Below are positions 15,191-23,280 of a stretch of DNA of 63,581 bases, in pieces. Within the stretch, counting starts at the first letter, position 1. Every line of letters begins with the position of its first letter. The position numbers were made by a program, and so were the translations under genes. This DNA is from [Flavobacterium] thermophilum. GTDB taxonomy: Bacteria > Bacillota > Bacilli > Bacillales > Anoxybacillaceae. The notes under the pieces are model-generated. The model ran no database searches and was not told the origin of the DNA. It saw only the letters and a list, made by a program, of their open reading frames with translations. Location of the stretch: contig UGGS01000003.1 of NCBI GenBank assembly GCA_900450595.1, forward strand, positions 1 to 63,581, read 5' to 3'.

Positions 15191-16585
15191 ATGGAGCCGT
15201 TTTCTACTATTCCCAAAGAGGTAAAATCAGATGTGAATGATAGATGGGTAGCATCGCGATTTAATATTCTTTCCCATGAAGAGAATGGGGATCTTTATAT
15301 ATGTAATACTTATACGGGGGCATTTTTACGTGTTCCACAAGCTCATGCTAATAAGATTAAAAATATTCTCCGATCGGGATGTGATGAGCTTGATGATACT
15401 GCAAAGATTCTTGCTAATTATGGCTTTTTAATCAAAAGTAATGTAGACGAATTTAAAAGAGCCCGAATTTTACATGAAATCAAAGGAAGAAATCCTGAAA
15501 ATATGTATTTGATTTTTTTAGTCACTGAACAGTGTAACTTTAGGTGTACATATTGTTATGAAAATTTTGAGAAAGGAAAAATGTCGGATGATGTTATTGA
15601 AGGTGTAATAAAATATGTTGAGAAAAGAGGGACTCAACTAAAAAATTTGAATGTCCATTGGTTTGGAGGAGAACCTCTTCTCGCATTAGATGTTATTGAA
15701 AAATTATCAAATCAATTCCTTTTATTAAGTGAAAAGTACAATTTCAAGTTTCGTGCTGGTATTACTACTAATGGATTCCTTTTAAACAGTGATACGGCGA
15801 CAAAATTATTAAAGCTAGGTGTTGACAATTTCCAGATAACTATAGACGGCCCTGAACATATTCATGATCAAACACGTAAGTTAGTGGGAGGACAAGGAAC
15901 TTTCAAAAGGATATTTAATAATTTGAAAAATTTGAGTTGTTTGGGATATGATTTTCAGGTTAGGATACGTGTCAACTTCGATAAAAGTAATGAACCTTAT
16001 ATACGCGATCTTACAAAAGAGCTTTCCGAAACGTTTTCCAACGATGGAAGGTTTCACGTCAACTACTTTCCTATTGGTCGATGGGGCGGACCGAATGATG
16101 AAGATTTAGATATATTTGATACAAAAATAAGAGCAAAAGTAGCACTAAGTTTGTGTGAAGATGCTTTAAATCAGGGATTATCGACTACATTAGGTAGCAT
16201 TCTTCAACCTGGTGGTTATGTATGTTATGCGGCTGATCCTAATTCTTATGTAATTGGATCAGACGGTACTTTATATAAGTGTACAGTAGCGTTATATAAT
16301 GAAAAAAATAAGATTGGAAAAGTTGAAAAAGATGGGAACTTTAGAATAGATATAGATAAATTTGCTTTGTGGGTTATGAACGATGAATCTGAAGATGAGG
16401 GCTGTAAGAAGTGCTTCCTAAGACCTTCTTGTCAAGGATCTGCTTGTCCTCTAATTAGGATTGAAACAGGAAAAGCACCGTGCCCACCTGAAAAACAGTA
16501 TATAAAGCAAGTAGTACGGGTTGTTGGTCGACAAAAGAAATTTATTAGCGAAAGAAAAATTAAAGTGACTAAAAGCTATTCGTAA
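15191..16585 (+). CDS. Radical SAM/SPASM peptide maturase
   Basis: A 464-residue enzyme. The N-terminal ~95 residues (SRFNILSHEENGDLYICNT, TGAFLRVP) resemble the leader-binding region common in RiPP radical SAM maturases. The radical SAM core has C115-x3-C119-x2-C122 (CNFRCTYC) for the 4Fe-4S cluster and GGEP (159-162) for SAM. The C-terminal SPASM region has a Cys-x13-Gly-x4-Cys segment (CYAADPNSYVIGSDGTLYKC, 20 residues) and a cluster CKKCFLRPSCQGSAC...C (about 405-431) for auxiliary clusters. Such enzymes install thioether or C-C/C-O crosslinks by abstracting a peptide hydrogen. Start chosen at 15191 because TAGGAGGGG precedes it. Last gene of the cluster. Confidence 0.88.
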   Translation: MEPFSTIPKEVKSDVNDRWVASRFNILSHEENGDLYICNTYTGAFLRVPQAHANKIKNILRSGCDELDDTAKILANYGFLIKSNVDEFKRARILHEIKGRNPENMYLIFLVTEQCNFRCTYCYENFEKGKMSDDVIEGVIKYVEKRGTQLKNLNVHWFGGEPLLALDVIEKLSNQFLLLSEKYNFKFRAGITTNGFLLNSDTATKLLKLGVDNFQITIDGPEHIHDQTRKLVGGQGTFKRIFNNLKNLSCLGYDFQVRIRVNFDKSNEPYIRDLTKELSETFSNDGRFHVNYFPIGRWGGPNDEDLDIFDTKIRAKVALSLCEDALNQGLSTTLGSILQPGGYVCYAADPNSYVIGSDGTLYKCTVALYNEKNKIGKVEKDGNFRIDIDKFALWVMNDESEDEGCKKCFLRPSCQGSACPLIRIETGKAPCPPEKQYIKQVVRVVGRQKKFISERKIKVTKSYS

Positions 16586-16650
16586 TATACGATGAACACT
16601 TGCATCTTTGGCCTATGTGCTTTTCGGTTTTGAAAATTCTAGTGAAGCCG

Positions 16651-17002
16651 GGTACCGTCAAGAATTTTGTGTAATGTAATGGGGTAGGGTTTCTCTGAAA
16701 TGGATTTGAATTGATAGGGGACTGATTTTCTCCACACAGGAGACTGAATATTCAGTCTCCTGTGTGGAAAGGGAGAATCCCCCTATTTTGTTTATTTACA
16801 GTATTTGGTTAATGATAACGTTCTTCAAACATTCGTTGAAGGGCTTCCTACGCTTCGGCAAATCCTCATAAATTCGGTATACTTTTAGACATAGGTAGGG
16901 TTCTCCTTTCTCTGAAAGGTTGTTTTTAGCCAAATCAGAGAATACCCTACCTTTTTCTTTTGGTCTAGCACAATGGCTTTACACAAAATTTTATACATCA
17001 TC
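16651..17002 (-). mobile_element. Internally deleted, inverted IS256 derivative
   Basis: A 352-bp element with both ends of the IS256 copy at 11632-13063 but inverted. Only the first ~16 bases of the transposase (start codon region) and its last ~80 bases remain, joined near TATACCGAATTTATGAGG. It keeps the amber TAG of the full copy and the 38-bp palindrome, and has small changes in the promoter-proximal region. With the full copy it brackets the RiPP cluster. It could be moved in trans by the full-length transposase. Confidence 0.85.
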
Positions 17003-17145
17003 CAAACTGGCCATATAATATACATTATATGACTAACAATTGATTCTTTTTTATGATATACTCGTCATATAATGTTATTTTTCCAGCTGATTATTTGCTT
17101 TTCAAATCCTTTTAAACTCGTCGCATAAGTGAAAGGGTGGAAAAG

Positions 17146-18060
17146 ATGCTCAACGAGTATGTCACTTACCTTCAGGAAAAGGGAGCTTCCCCAAACACGA
17201 TCATCTCCTATACGAATGACTTGAATATCTTTTTCAACGATTTACATATTCGTCCGGGCGATTACGTCACGTCAGCCGACATCCGCAAATGGATCCAGCA
17301 AATGTTGAATCCGGCGGAAGGGAAACCGTTGGCTATCTCTACGATCAATCGCCGTCTGAATTCGCTGCGAAGCTTCTATGCGTGGGCGGTGGAACACCAT
17401 AAGATTGAACAGAACCCAATGAAAGACATCCAGGATTTAAAATCAGCCGATGAAGATAACGAAAAAATCATGTGGCTCACAGAAGAAGAATTCGAGGACT
17501 TATTGCATCGGATGCGGAAAAAACCGGTGCAAAGCCGGGGAGTCGATCCTGAAGAGAAATATCGTCGGGACCGTGCAGTGGTGTACCTGCTTACCTATGC
17601 AGGATTGCGAGTAGAGGAGTTATCAAACTTAAAATTGACGGACTTAGATTTAGAGATGAAACGAATTCGGATCGTGGGGAAGGGAATGAAGGTCCGGACC
17701 GTACCGATCTCAAACATCCTACTGGCGGAACTTGAGGATTGGCTGAAGTTTCGTGCGGAAATGGCGAAAAAGAAACCGCATGTGGCCGCATCGCCATACG
17801 TCTTTTACAGCCAACGCTCGCCGAAGTTTTCGGTCCGAGGCATTCAGCGAATGATCGAAAGCTACAGCCTGCCGAATAAAAAATTAACTCCACATATGTT
17901 CCGACATACGTTTTGCAAGTGGATGTTAAAGGCGACGAACAATGACATCGAGAAAGTACGGAGGCTCGCCGGCCACAGCAATATCGCTACAACGTCTCGA
18001 TATTTAAAGGATAGCTATAGTGATCTTGCTGATGCCGTGGAGGCGTTGCCAAAGTTTTGA
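17146..18060 (+). CDS. XerC/XerD-type tyrosine recombinase
   Basis: A 304-residue integrase with both usual domains. The N-terminal SAM-like core-binding domain covers about 1-95 (LNEYVTYLQEKGASPNTIIS, SINRRLNSLRSFYAWA-like segment). The catalytic domain has LTYAGLRVEELSNLKL (Arg I), LTPHMFRHTFCKWML (His-x-x-Arg), RLAGHSNIATTSRYLK (His and the Tyr nucleophile). The ATG at 17146 has AAAGGGTGG upstream. It may resolve plasmid multimers or integrate the element. A truncated relative sharing its last ~120 codons lies at 28340-28822. A strong terminator follows. Confidence 0.88.
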   Translation: MLNEYVTYLQEKGASPNTIISYTNDLNIFFNDLHIRPGDYVTSADIRKWIQQMLNPAEGKPLAISTINRRLNSLRSFYAWAVEHHKIEQNPMKDIQDLKSADEDNEKIMWLTEEEFEDLLHRMRKKPVQSRGVDPEEKYRRDRAVVYLLTYAGLRVEELSNLKLTDLDLEMKRIRIVGKGMKVRTVPISNILLAELEDWLKFRAEMAKKKPHVAASPYVFYSQRSPKFSVRGIQRMIESYSLPNKKLTPHMFRHTFCKWMLKATNNDIEKVRRLAGHSNIATTSRYLKDSYSDLADAVEALPKF

Positions 18061-18082
18061 GGAAATAGATTTATTCTTCGAT

Positions 18083-18136
18083 AAAATAAAAGAAGTATAG
18101 CCTGCCGAGGGAACTAGGCTATACTTCTTTTATTTT
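18083..18136. terminator. Bidirectional terminator
   Basis: AAAATAAAAGAAGTATAGCC pairs with GGCTATACTTCTTTTATTTT around a 14-base loop (about 20 paired bases). It serves both the recombinase (plus) and the gene ending at 18135 (minus). Confidence 0.92.
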
Positions 18137-18797
18137 AATAGTGATATCTTACGATAAATTCCGGGTCTTGTTGCCAAGCAAATGATATGGCTTTTCTTTG
18201 CGTATGAGGAATATCGTAGACCATCTCGCTAATTTCCTGTCCAGTATGAGCAATCCCTTTTGTTGCATTTGTATCAATTTGAGCTTGAATAGGTGTCAAA
18301 ATAGTCATTTGAACTCTTCCGTTTCCAGCAAGCTCAAGTCCATCAAACGGTAAAACGATGTAAAATTCAAATGTGTTATTGTTAGGGTCAACATCATGGA
18401 GAGGGTAAAGCTTATAATCATATGATAACATATAAACATTTGAAGCACCGGCAATTGGAGTTAATGGTTTTCTCTCCAACGTTGCGCGAAGAATTAACTT
18501 AGATGCATCAGAAATAACTTCTGCTAAATTGCCTTGCTTGGACTGATCAATGATGTCTTCTGTTCCAGAAAGTAAGGTGTCTTCTCGCTGAGGATACATT
18601 TTTAATTGTTGAGTTTTTAATAGCTGCGCAATCTCCGGTGGTAATGAAACTCCTTTTGGTACATACCAAGAAAGTTCTTGTTGGATTGGCTGATCGGTTA
18701 CCAAAAGTGTCTCAACATGAACAGTGTCATATTGTTTGTTGTTATATCTTGATGTATTATTAATAATAACTGTACAATCTTGTAAAACAATTTTCAT
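18135..18797 (-). CDS. Hypothetical protein near the ImmA/sigma module
   Basis: A 220-residue soluble protein without signal peptide or membrane segment. The N-terminal half is beta-strand-like (MKIVLQDCTVIINNTSRYNN), the middle is helical (GTEDIIDQSKQGNLAEVISD), and the last half returns to strands with many Pro/Thr. I recognise no family. The ATG at 18797 has GGAGTGAT before it; the longer frame to 18839 has no ribosome site. It is divergent from the ImmA/IrrE peptidase gene and about 140 bases away, so the two might share control. Function unknown. Confidence 0.65.
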   Translation of the reverse strand: MKIVLQDCTVIINNTSRYNNKQYDTVHVETLLVTDQPIQQELSWYVPKGVSLPPEIAQLLKTQQLKMYPQREDTLLSGTEDIIDQSKQGNLAEVISDASKLILRATLERKPLTPIAGASNVYMLSYDYKLYPLHDVDPNNNTFEFYIVLPFDGLELAGNGRVQMTILTPIQAQIDTNATKGIAHTGQEISEMVYDIPHTQRKAISFAWQQDPEFIVRYHY

Positions 18798-18840
18798 GTA
18801 GATCACTCCAATCAGTGTATTATTAAACTTTTCCTTCACA

Positions 18841-18864
18841 GGTGCTCCCTCGGTAGCACCTTTT
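18841..18864. other. Small hairpin in the divergent promoter region
   Basis: GGTGCT-ccctcggt-AGCACC followed by TTTT on the plus strand. It may be a weak terminator or part of a leader; role uncertain. Confidence 0.4.
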
Positions 18865-18882
18865 CACTTTCTTATTAACAAG

Positions 18883-18926
18883 AACTATCAAAATATCCCC
18901 TACTAAATAAAAATTTTTTTGTAATG
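18883..18926 (+). promoter_or_regulatory. Motif upstream of the ImmA/IrrE gene, shared with 20763-20805
   Basis: ATATCCCCTA then CTAAATAAAAATTTTTTTGTAAT, split here. The similar ATATCTCCCCTT, TTAAAGAAAAATTTTTGTAAT block lies upstream of the sigma factor gene. Candidate operator or sigma-specific promoter element. Confidence 0.45.
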
Positions 18927-18936
18927 GAGGGAGAAA

Positions 18937-19473
18937 ATGTTTAAATCTTTAGAAGGCTTCCAGTATGAAAATGATCAAAAGAAATCTGAAACAACCGCGG
19001 CTCGGAATTTTGGAGAAAAAATTGCTAGAACGAATTCTATAAAGACTCCCCCCATTGACATATTTGACTTGGTTCAGAACAAATACGGAATTAAAATACG
19101 TGAAATTTCCTTAGATAACGACATCTCAGCGATTGTTGATTTAAATAAACAAGATATTACTTTAAACAAGGATAAACATATCTACCATAAACGTTTTACA
19201 CTTGCCCATGAATTAGGACATATCCTTTTAAAGCACAATCAAAGAAAGTGGACTGATTTTTCAAATTACATAACGGACTCAAATCCAGATAAACCATTGG
19301 AAGAAGAAGCAAATGCTTTTGCAGCTGGATTGCTGATGCCTAAATACCTCCTTACACAGTATTTAAAAAAGGGATATTCTCCAAAGAATTTGTCTCATTT
19401 ATTTCAGGTAAGCGAGCAATCTCTTTGGTATTCTATATCTGCATACAAGTTACTGAATAAAGTTAGATATTAA
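18937..19473 (+). CDS. ImmA/IrrE-family metallopeptidase
   Basis: A 178-residue protein. The zinc-binding HELGH (91-95, in LAHELGHILLKH) and the downstream EEEANAFAAGLLMP with the third ligand Glu are diagnostic. IrrE/ImmA peptidases cut a partner repressor to induce a stress or mobile-element response. Ribosome site TGGAGGGAGA precedes the ATG. The 3' end overlaps by 11 bases, tail to tail, with an HTH protein gene that forms an operon with a sigma factor. That HTH protein is the obvious candidate substrate, but this is inferred from position only. Confidence 0.88.
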   Translation: MFKSLEGFQYENDQKKSETTAARNFGEKIARTNSIKTPPIDIFDLVQNKYGIKIREISLDNDISAIVDLNKQDITLNKDKHIYHKRFTLAHELGHILLKHNQRKWTDFSNYITDSNPDKPLEEEANAFAAGLLMPKYLLTQYLKKGYSPKNLSHLFQVSEQSLWYSISAYKLLNKVRY

Positions 19474-20041
19474 AATTTTCTTCTAAATACTTAAGAAAAT
19501 CTTTTTTGTATTCTTTTTGCTTTTCTAATTCTATTCTAACTAAGGAATCTAGCAGTTTCTTCTGTCTTTCGGAACTTGATAAATTCTTATCTGAACGTGC
19601 TGCGATGTGTATGCTCTCTTGTTTGATTCTTTTTACGAGTTTATGTCTTTCTATAGGTACTATGTCTATCTGATCTTTTAGTTCTTGTAGAGAAATTTGT
19701 AAAACCATACAGAGTTTTATGATATCTTCTTTGTTATTCTCCCATGGAAATATTTCATCTTCTAAAAGTTGGTGTAAAACAGTTAAATCAATAGAAGTTT
19801 TTACGGACAGTTCTTTAAGGGTTAAATTCTTTTGTTCAATTTTGTTCATTAAAAATTCACCGAACCAAAGAGATGGGATATCTTCTTTTTCTGTTCTAAA
19901 TACCAATTCCTCGTTAATGTTAGACGTGTTTTCTTTATTATTAAATAATATATTTAAGAAGTGTTCACTAGACAAAGCAGGGCGCTGGAATATCTCCTTT
20001 GCCCTTGCTTTGTAGACTTTAGCATCTTTATCATATTTCAT
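19463..20041 (-). CDS. HTH protein, candidate ImmA substrate or anti-sigma regulator
   Basis: A 192-residue protein. The middle (NLTLKELSVKTSIDLTVLHQ, then LLEDEIFPWENNKEDI, IKLCMVLQISLQELK) reads as an Xre-type helix-turn-helix. The N-terminal FQRPALSSEHFLNILFN and C-terminal coiled segment are of unknown role. The start is taken at 20041, where AAGGGTG lies 9 bases upstream; GTG at 20053 is the alternative. It follows the sigma factor gene with 16 bases between, so the two are co-transcribed. It converges with the ImmA/IrrE gene. Could be an anti-sigma factor or an autoregulator. Confidence 0.7.
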   Translation of the reverse strand: MKYDKDAKVYKARAKEIFQRPALSSEHFLNILFNNKENTSNINEELVFRTEKEDIPSLWFGEFLMNKIEQKNLTLKELSVKTSIDLTVLHQLLEDEIFPWENNKEDIIKLCMVLQISLQELKDQIDIVPIERHKLVKRIKQESIHIAARSDKNLSSSERQKKLLDSLVRIELEKQKEYKKDFLKYLEENFNI

Positions 20042-20057
20042 ATTATTGTTCACCCTT

Positions 20058-20717
20058 CTAATTAGACTCGACTTTTTCCAAAATGCTATATCCCATTTCT
20101 GTTAGATACTTCAACATGTTTTTTCTTGCTTTGTATAAATTTCTAGAAACATTCTTTGCATCAACTTGTAATCTGATTGATATTTCTTTAATACTTAAAC
20201 CTTCAAGATAGTGGAGATACATAACAATGTATTGCTTTTGCGGAAGTCTATCTAAGGCAATACGGATATGTTGTAACATTTCTTCTTCTAAAACTTTCGA
20301 CTCAGCGGACTTTTGAATTTCCGAGGTACTTAGTAAATATTCAAATATATCTCCATTCTCTTTTTCATCATCTGGTAGCAGGGTTGCGTGATCTACACCT
20401 ATCTTATCGAAACTATAATTTCGATTTGCGTAATTTAAACAAAGATTTCTAATAATACCATATGTCCATCTTAAGAAATTGCCCTTTTCGGGAGAAAATT
20501 TATAGATATAGCGAGAAATACATTCAAGTGTATCCGATAAAACTTCATCGATAATCGATTCATTTTTTTCTAAGTCATAACGTTTGCAACGATAACGAAA
20601 TTCAGCACGTATCCTGACCCTCAAAGTCTCTATAAATTGATCAAATTCTTGAATTGAGGGGCGCTCGTTGTTTAATAAGCATAGATAAATGTATTCAAAT
20701 TGCATCATATCCCTCAC
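20058..20717 (-). CDS. Sigma-70 family RNA polymerase sigma factor (ECF-like)
   Basis: A 219-residue protein. Region 2 is seen in FRYRCKRYDLEKNESIIDEV then LSDTLECISRYIYKFSPEKG and FLRWTYGIIRNLCLNYANR. Region 4 is seen in RIALDRLPQKQYIVMYLHYL and EGLSIKEISIRLQVDAKNVS. No sigma 3 or 1.1 domain, so it is ECF-like. It directs RNA polymerase to a small regulon, probably its own module. The start may be the ATG at 20708. It heads a two-gene operon with the HTH protein. Sequence AT-rich and unlike the adjoining IS21 and hsd genes. Confidence 0.85.
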   Translation of the reverse strand: MRDMMQFEYIYLCLLNNERPSIQEFDQFIETLRVRIRAEFRYRCKRYDLEKNESIIDEVLSDTLECISRYIYKFSPEKGNFLRWTYGIIRNLCLNYANRNYSFDKIGVDHATLLPDDEKENGDIFEYLLSTSEIQKSAESKVLEEEMLQHIRIALDRLPQKQYIVMYLHYLEGLSIKEISIRLQVDAKNVSRNLYKARKNMLKYLTEMGYSILEKVESN

Positions 20718-20762
20718 TTCTTAAGACAACAATTGGTAACCTTCGTTTCTATTTTAACTAAA

Positions 20763-20805
20763 AATCTCTCAATATCTCCCCTTGTTAAAGAAAAATTTTT
20801 GTAAT
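20763..20805. promoter_or_regulatory. Motif upstream of the sigma factor gene
   Basis: A copy of the block found upstream of the ImmA/IrrE gene: ATATCTCCCCTT, then TTAAAGAAAAATTTTTGTAAT. Same strand orientation, though the sigma gene is on the minus strand. An operator is therefore as likely as a promoter. Confidence 0.45.
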
Positions 20806-20869
20806 TATTCAGCCTCCAAGTAGGGAAGGTTAGAAGGAAGAGTTTAAATCTCCCTATTTTCTGCCTGAA

Positions 20870-21608
20870 CTAAAGGTAACTGTTAAAGCCGATGATAAAA
20901 TCCCCAATATAGCCGGAATAAAATTCCCCACTTACAATAGAACCATAGTGTCAATGAGAGGAGCTATGGTTCATGATTACGAGAGGGGAATTTTTTATGA
21001 TCAAAGAGATGTATGAAAGGGGAATGGGTATTTCCGATATTGCGAGGGAATTGGGGATCGATCGGAAAACCGTCCGAAAATATATTCACTCCCCCAATCC
21101 TCCTTCCAAATCCAAGCGAAAACAAAGAAAAAGCAAGTTAGATCCATTTAAGCCGTATCTTCAAAAACGAATGTTAGAAGATGGGGTGTTTAATAGCGAA
21201 AAGTTGTTTTTTGAAATTCGACAACAGGGCTATACGGGAGGAAAGACGATTTTAAAAGACTATATGAAACCTTTCCGAGAGACGGCGAAAAAGAAATACA
21301 CCGTTCGTTATGAAACGCTTCCTGGCGAACAAATGCAAGTCGATTGGAAAGAAGTTGGGGAGGTCGTGATCGAAGGGAAAAAAGTCAAGTTATCGCTATT
21401 TGTGGCTGTGTTAGGCTATTCGCGGATGAAATACGCGGTATTTACGACCAGCCAGGATCAGGAACACTTAATGGAATGCCTGATTCAGAGCTTCAAGTAC
21501 TTTGGCGGGGTTCCGAAGAAGGTGTTATTTGACAATATGAAGACCGTTACAGTACGGATACCGAAATATCCAGCGTTTTGCACTGCGGGTTCGGCTGGAA
21601 ACAGCTAA
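20870..21608 (+). pseudogene. IS21-family IstA transposase, truncated
   Basis: The frame from 20973 (TTG/ATG) is a standard IstA N terminus: MGISDIARELGIDRKTVRKY (HTH), KTILKDYMKP, then ETLPGEQMQVDWKE (first catalytic Asp) and VLFDNMKTVT (second Asp). After about residue 193 the family sequence stops. The last 15 residues are unrelated, and istB is absent. The repeated AAAATCCCC/AAAATTCCCC blocks at 20898-20930 are the left IS21 end. Truncated by the DNA that carries the hsd genes; the breakpoint is near 21551. Confidence 0.85.
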
Positions 21609-21783
21609 CATACTTTCATGACAGGTGCAAGTACATCTTTTGGTGATGAACCTATATTTTTATATATATACAAAAACTACTGCTAGTTTATAAACTTGAA
21701 TTTTTCACGTTATTTCAAGACAAAACCTTACATCATCTGTAAAATAAAATTAGACCATATTTACTATTCACAGGGGGTACACG

Positions 21784-23280
21784 ATGGAATTGACAACACA
21801 AAAACTAACACTGCAACAACTTGAATCCCATTTATGGGAATCTGCCAATATACTACGGGGGTCAATCGATAGCTCCGATTATAAAAACTACATATTCGGT
21901 CTATTGTTTTTGAAACGACTAAATGACGTGTTCGTCGAAACAGCAGAACGCATCGAACGCGAAGAAGGAGAAGACTACGGATGGTACGACCGCGACGAGC
22001 ACCAATTTTTTGTGCCGGAACGGGCGCGCTGGTCGTATATCACTTCTCTTACCCAAGACATCGGTGCAGCAATCAATAAGGCATTCGAAGAATTGGAGGA
22101 GGAAAATCCATCCCTCGAAGGAGTCCTTGCAAGCATCGACTTTAACGACAAAGAAAAACTGCCGGATAAGCTGCTAATGCAGCTGCTTCAACATTTCAGC
22201 AAAATCGACTTGCGCAACGAAAACTTATCCGATCCGGACATTCTCGGACGTGCTTACGAATACCTCATTAAACAATTCGCCGACGACGCAGGGAAAAAAG
22301 GTGGCGAGTTCTATACGCCTTCCCAAGTTGTTCGTCTAATCGTCAAACTCATCAAACCAGAAGAAGGGATGCGTATATGCGATCCGACGGTTGGAAGCGC
22401 GGGAATGCTTATTCAAGCTGTTGACTACATCAAGGAAAAGGGAGGCAACCCTCGCAACCTCACACTACATGGACAAGAAAAGAACTTAAACACATGGGCC
22501 ATTGCAAAAATGAACTTACTTTTGCACGGCTTAAGCGATCATCGTATTGAAAAAGGTGACACGATTCGCGAACCGAAATTGCTGGATGAAAATGGAGAAT
22601 TGCTTTTATATGATCGAGTCATCGCCAATCCGCCGTTTTCGTTGAAAAACTGGGGACGCGAGGAAGCCGAAGCCGATCCATATGGCCGTTTCCGTTTTGG
22701 TTTGCCGCCAAAAACCGCGGGAGACTATGCGTTCGTCCAGCATATGATCGCGACACTCAACCACCGAGGAATCGCTGGTGTCGTCATGCCGCACGGCGTT
22801 TTGTTCCGTGGAGGCGCTGAAGGGAAAATTCGCCAAGGTATCCTTGAAGAAGATTTGTTAGAGGCAGTAATCGGCCTACCAGCTAACTTGTTCTATGGAA
22901 CGGGTATTCCAGCATGTATCCTTATTCTAAATCGCAACAAAGCGCCGGAGCGAAAAGGGCACGTGCTGTTCATTGACGCATCGCGCGACTATCAAGAAGG
23001 AAAGAACCAAAATGTCCTTCGTGACCAGGACATCGATAAGATCGTATCTGCCTTTGAAAAATGGGAAGATCAGGACAAATATTGTCGTGTCGTTTCTCTC
23101 GAAGAAATCAAAGAAAATGACTACAACCTAAACATCGCTCGATATGTCGACACTACTGAAGAAGAAGAACAAATCGACATCGCCGAAGCTCTTCGCCAAC
23201 TCCGGCAATTAGAAAAAGAACGTGAGGAAATCGAAAAAGTGATGTACGGGTATTTAAAGGAGTTGGGGTATGGTGGTTAA
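21784..23280 (+). CDS. hsdM: Type I restriction-modification methyltransferase subunit HsdM
   Basis: A 498-residue N6-adenine methyltransferase. DPTVGSAGML (200-209) is the SAM-binding motif I and ANPPFS (281-286) is catalytic motif IV. The N-terminal helical HsdM_N domain (about 10-140) contains the family LLFLKRLNDVF. Two HsdM pair with one HsdS to methylate the target, and adding HsdR gives the restriction enzyme. First gene of an hsdM-hsdS-hsdR operon, with a strong AGGGGG site before the ATG. It overlaps hsdS by 11 bases. Length is normal for the family. Confidence 0.95.
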   Translation: MELTTQKLTLQQLESHLWESANILRGSIDSSDYKNYIFGLLFLKRLNDVFVETAERIEREEGEDYGWYDRDEHQFFVPERARWSYITSLTQDIGAAINKAFEELEEENPSLEGVLASIDFNDKEKLPDKLLMQLLQHFSKIDLRNENLSDPDILGRAYEYLIKQFADDAGKKGGEFYTPSQVVRLIVKLIKPEEGMRICDPTVGSAGMLIQAVDYIKEKGGNPRNLTLHGQEKNLNTWAIAKMNLLLHGLSDHRIEKGDTIREPKLLDENGELLLYDRVIANPPFSLKNWGREEAEADPYGRFRFGLPPKTAGDYAFVQHMIATLNHRGIAGVVMPHGVLFRGGAEGKIRQGILEEDLLEAVIGLPANLFYGTGIPACILILNRNKAPERKGHVLFIDASRDYQEGKNQNVLRDQDIDKIVSAFEKWEDQDKYCRVVSLEEIKENDYNLNIARYVDTTEEEEQIDIAEALRQLRQLEKEREEIEKVMYGYLKELGYGG

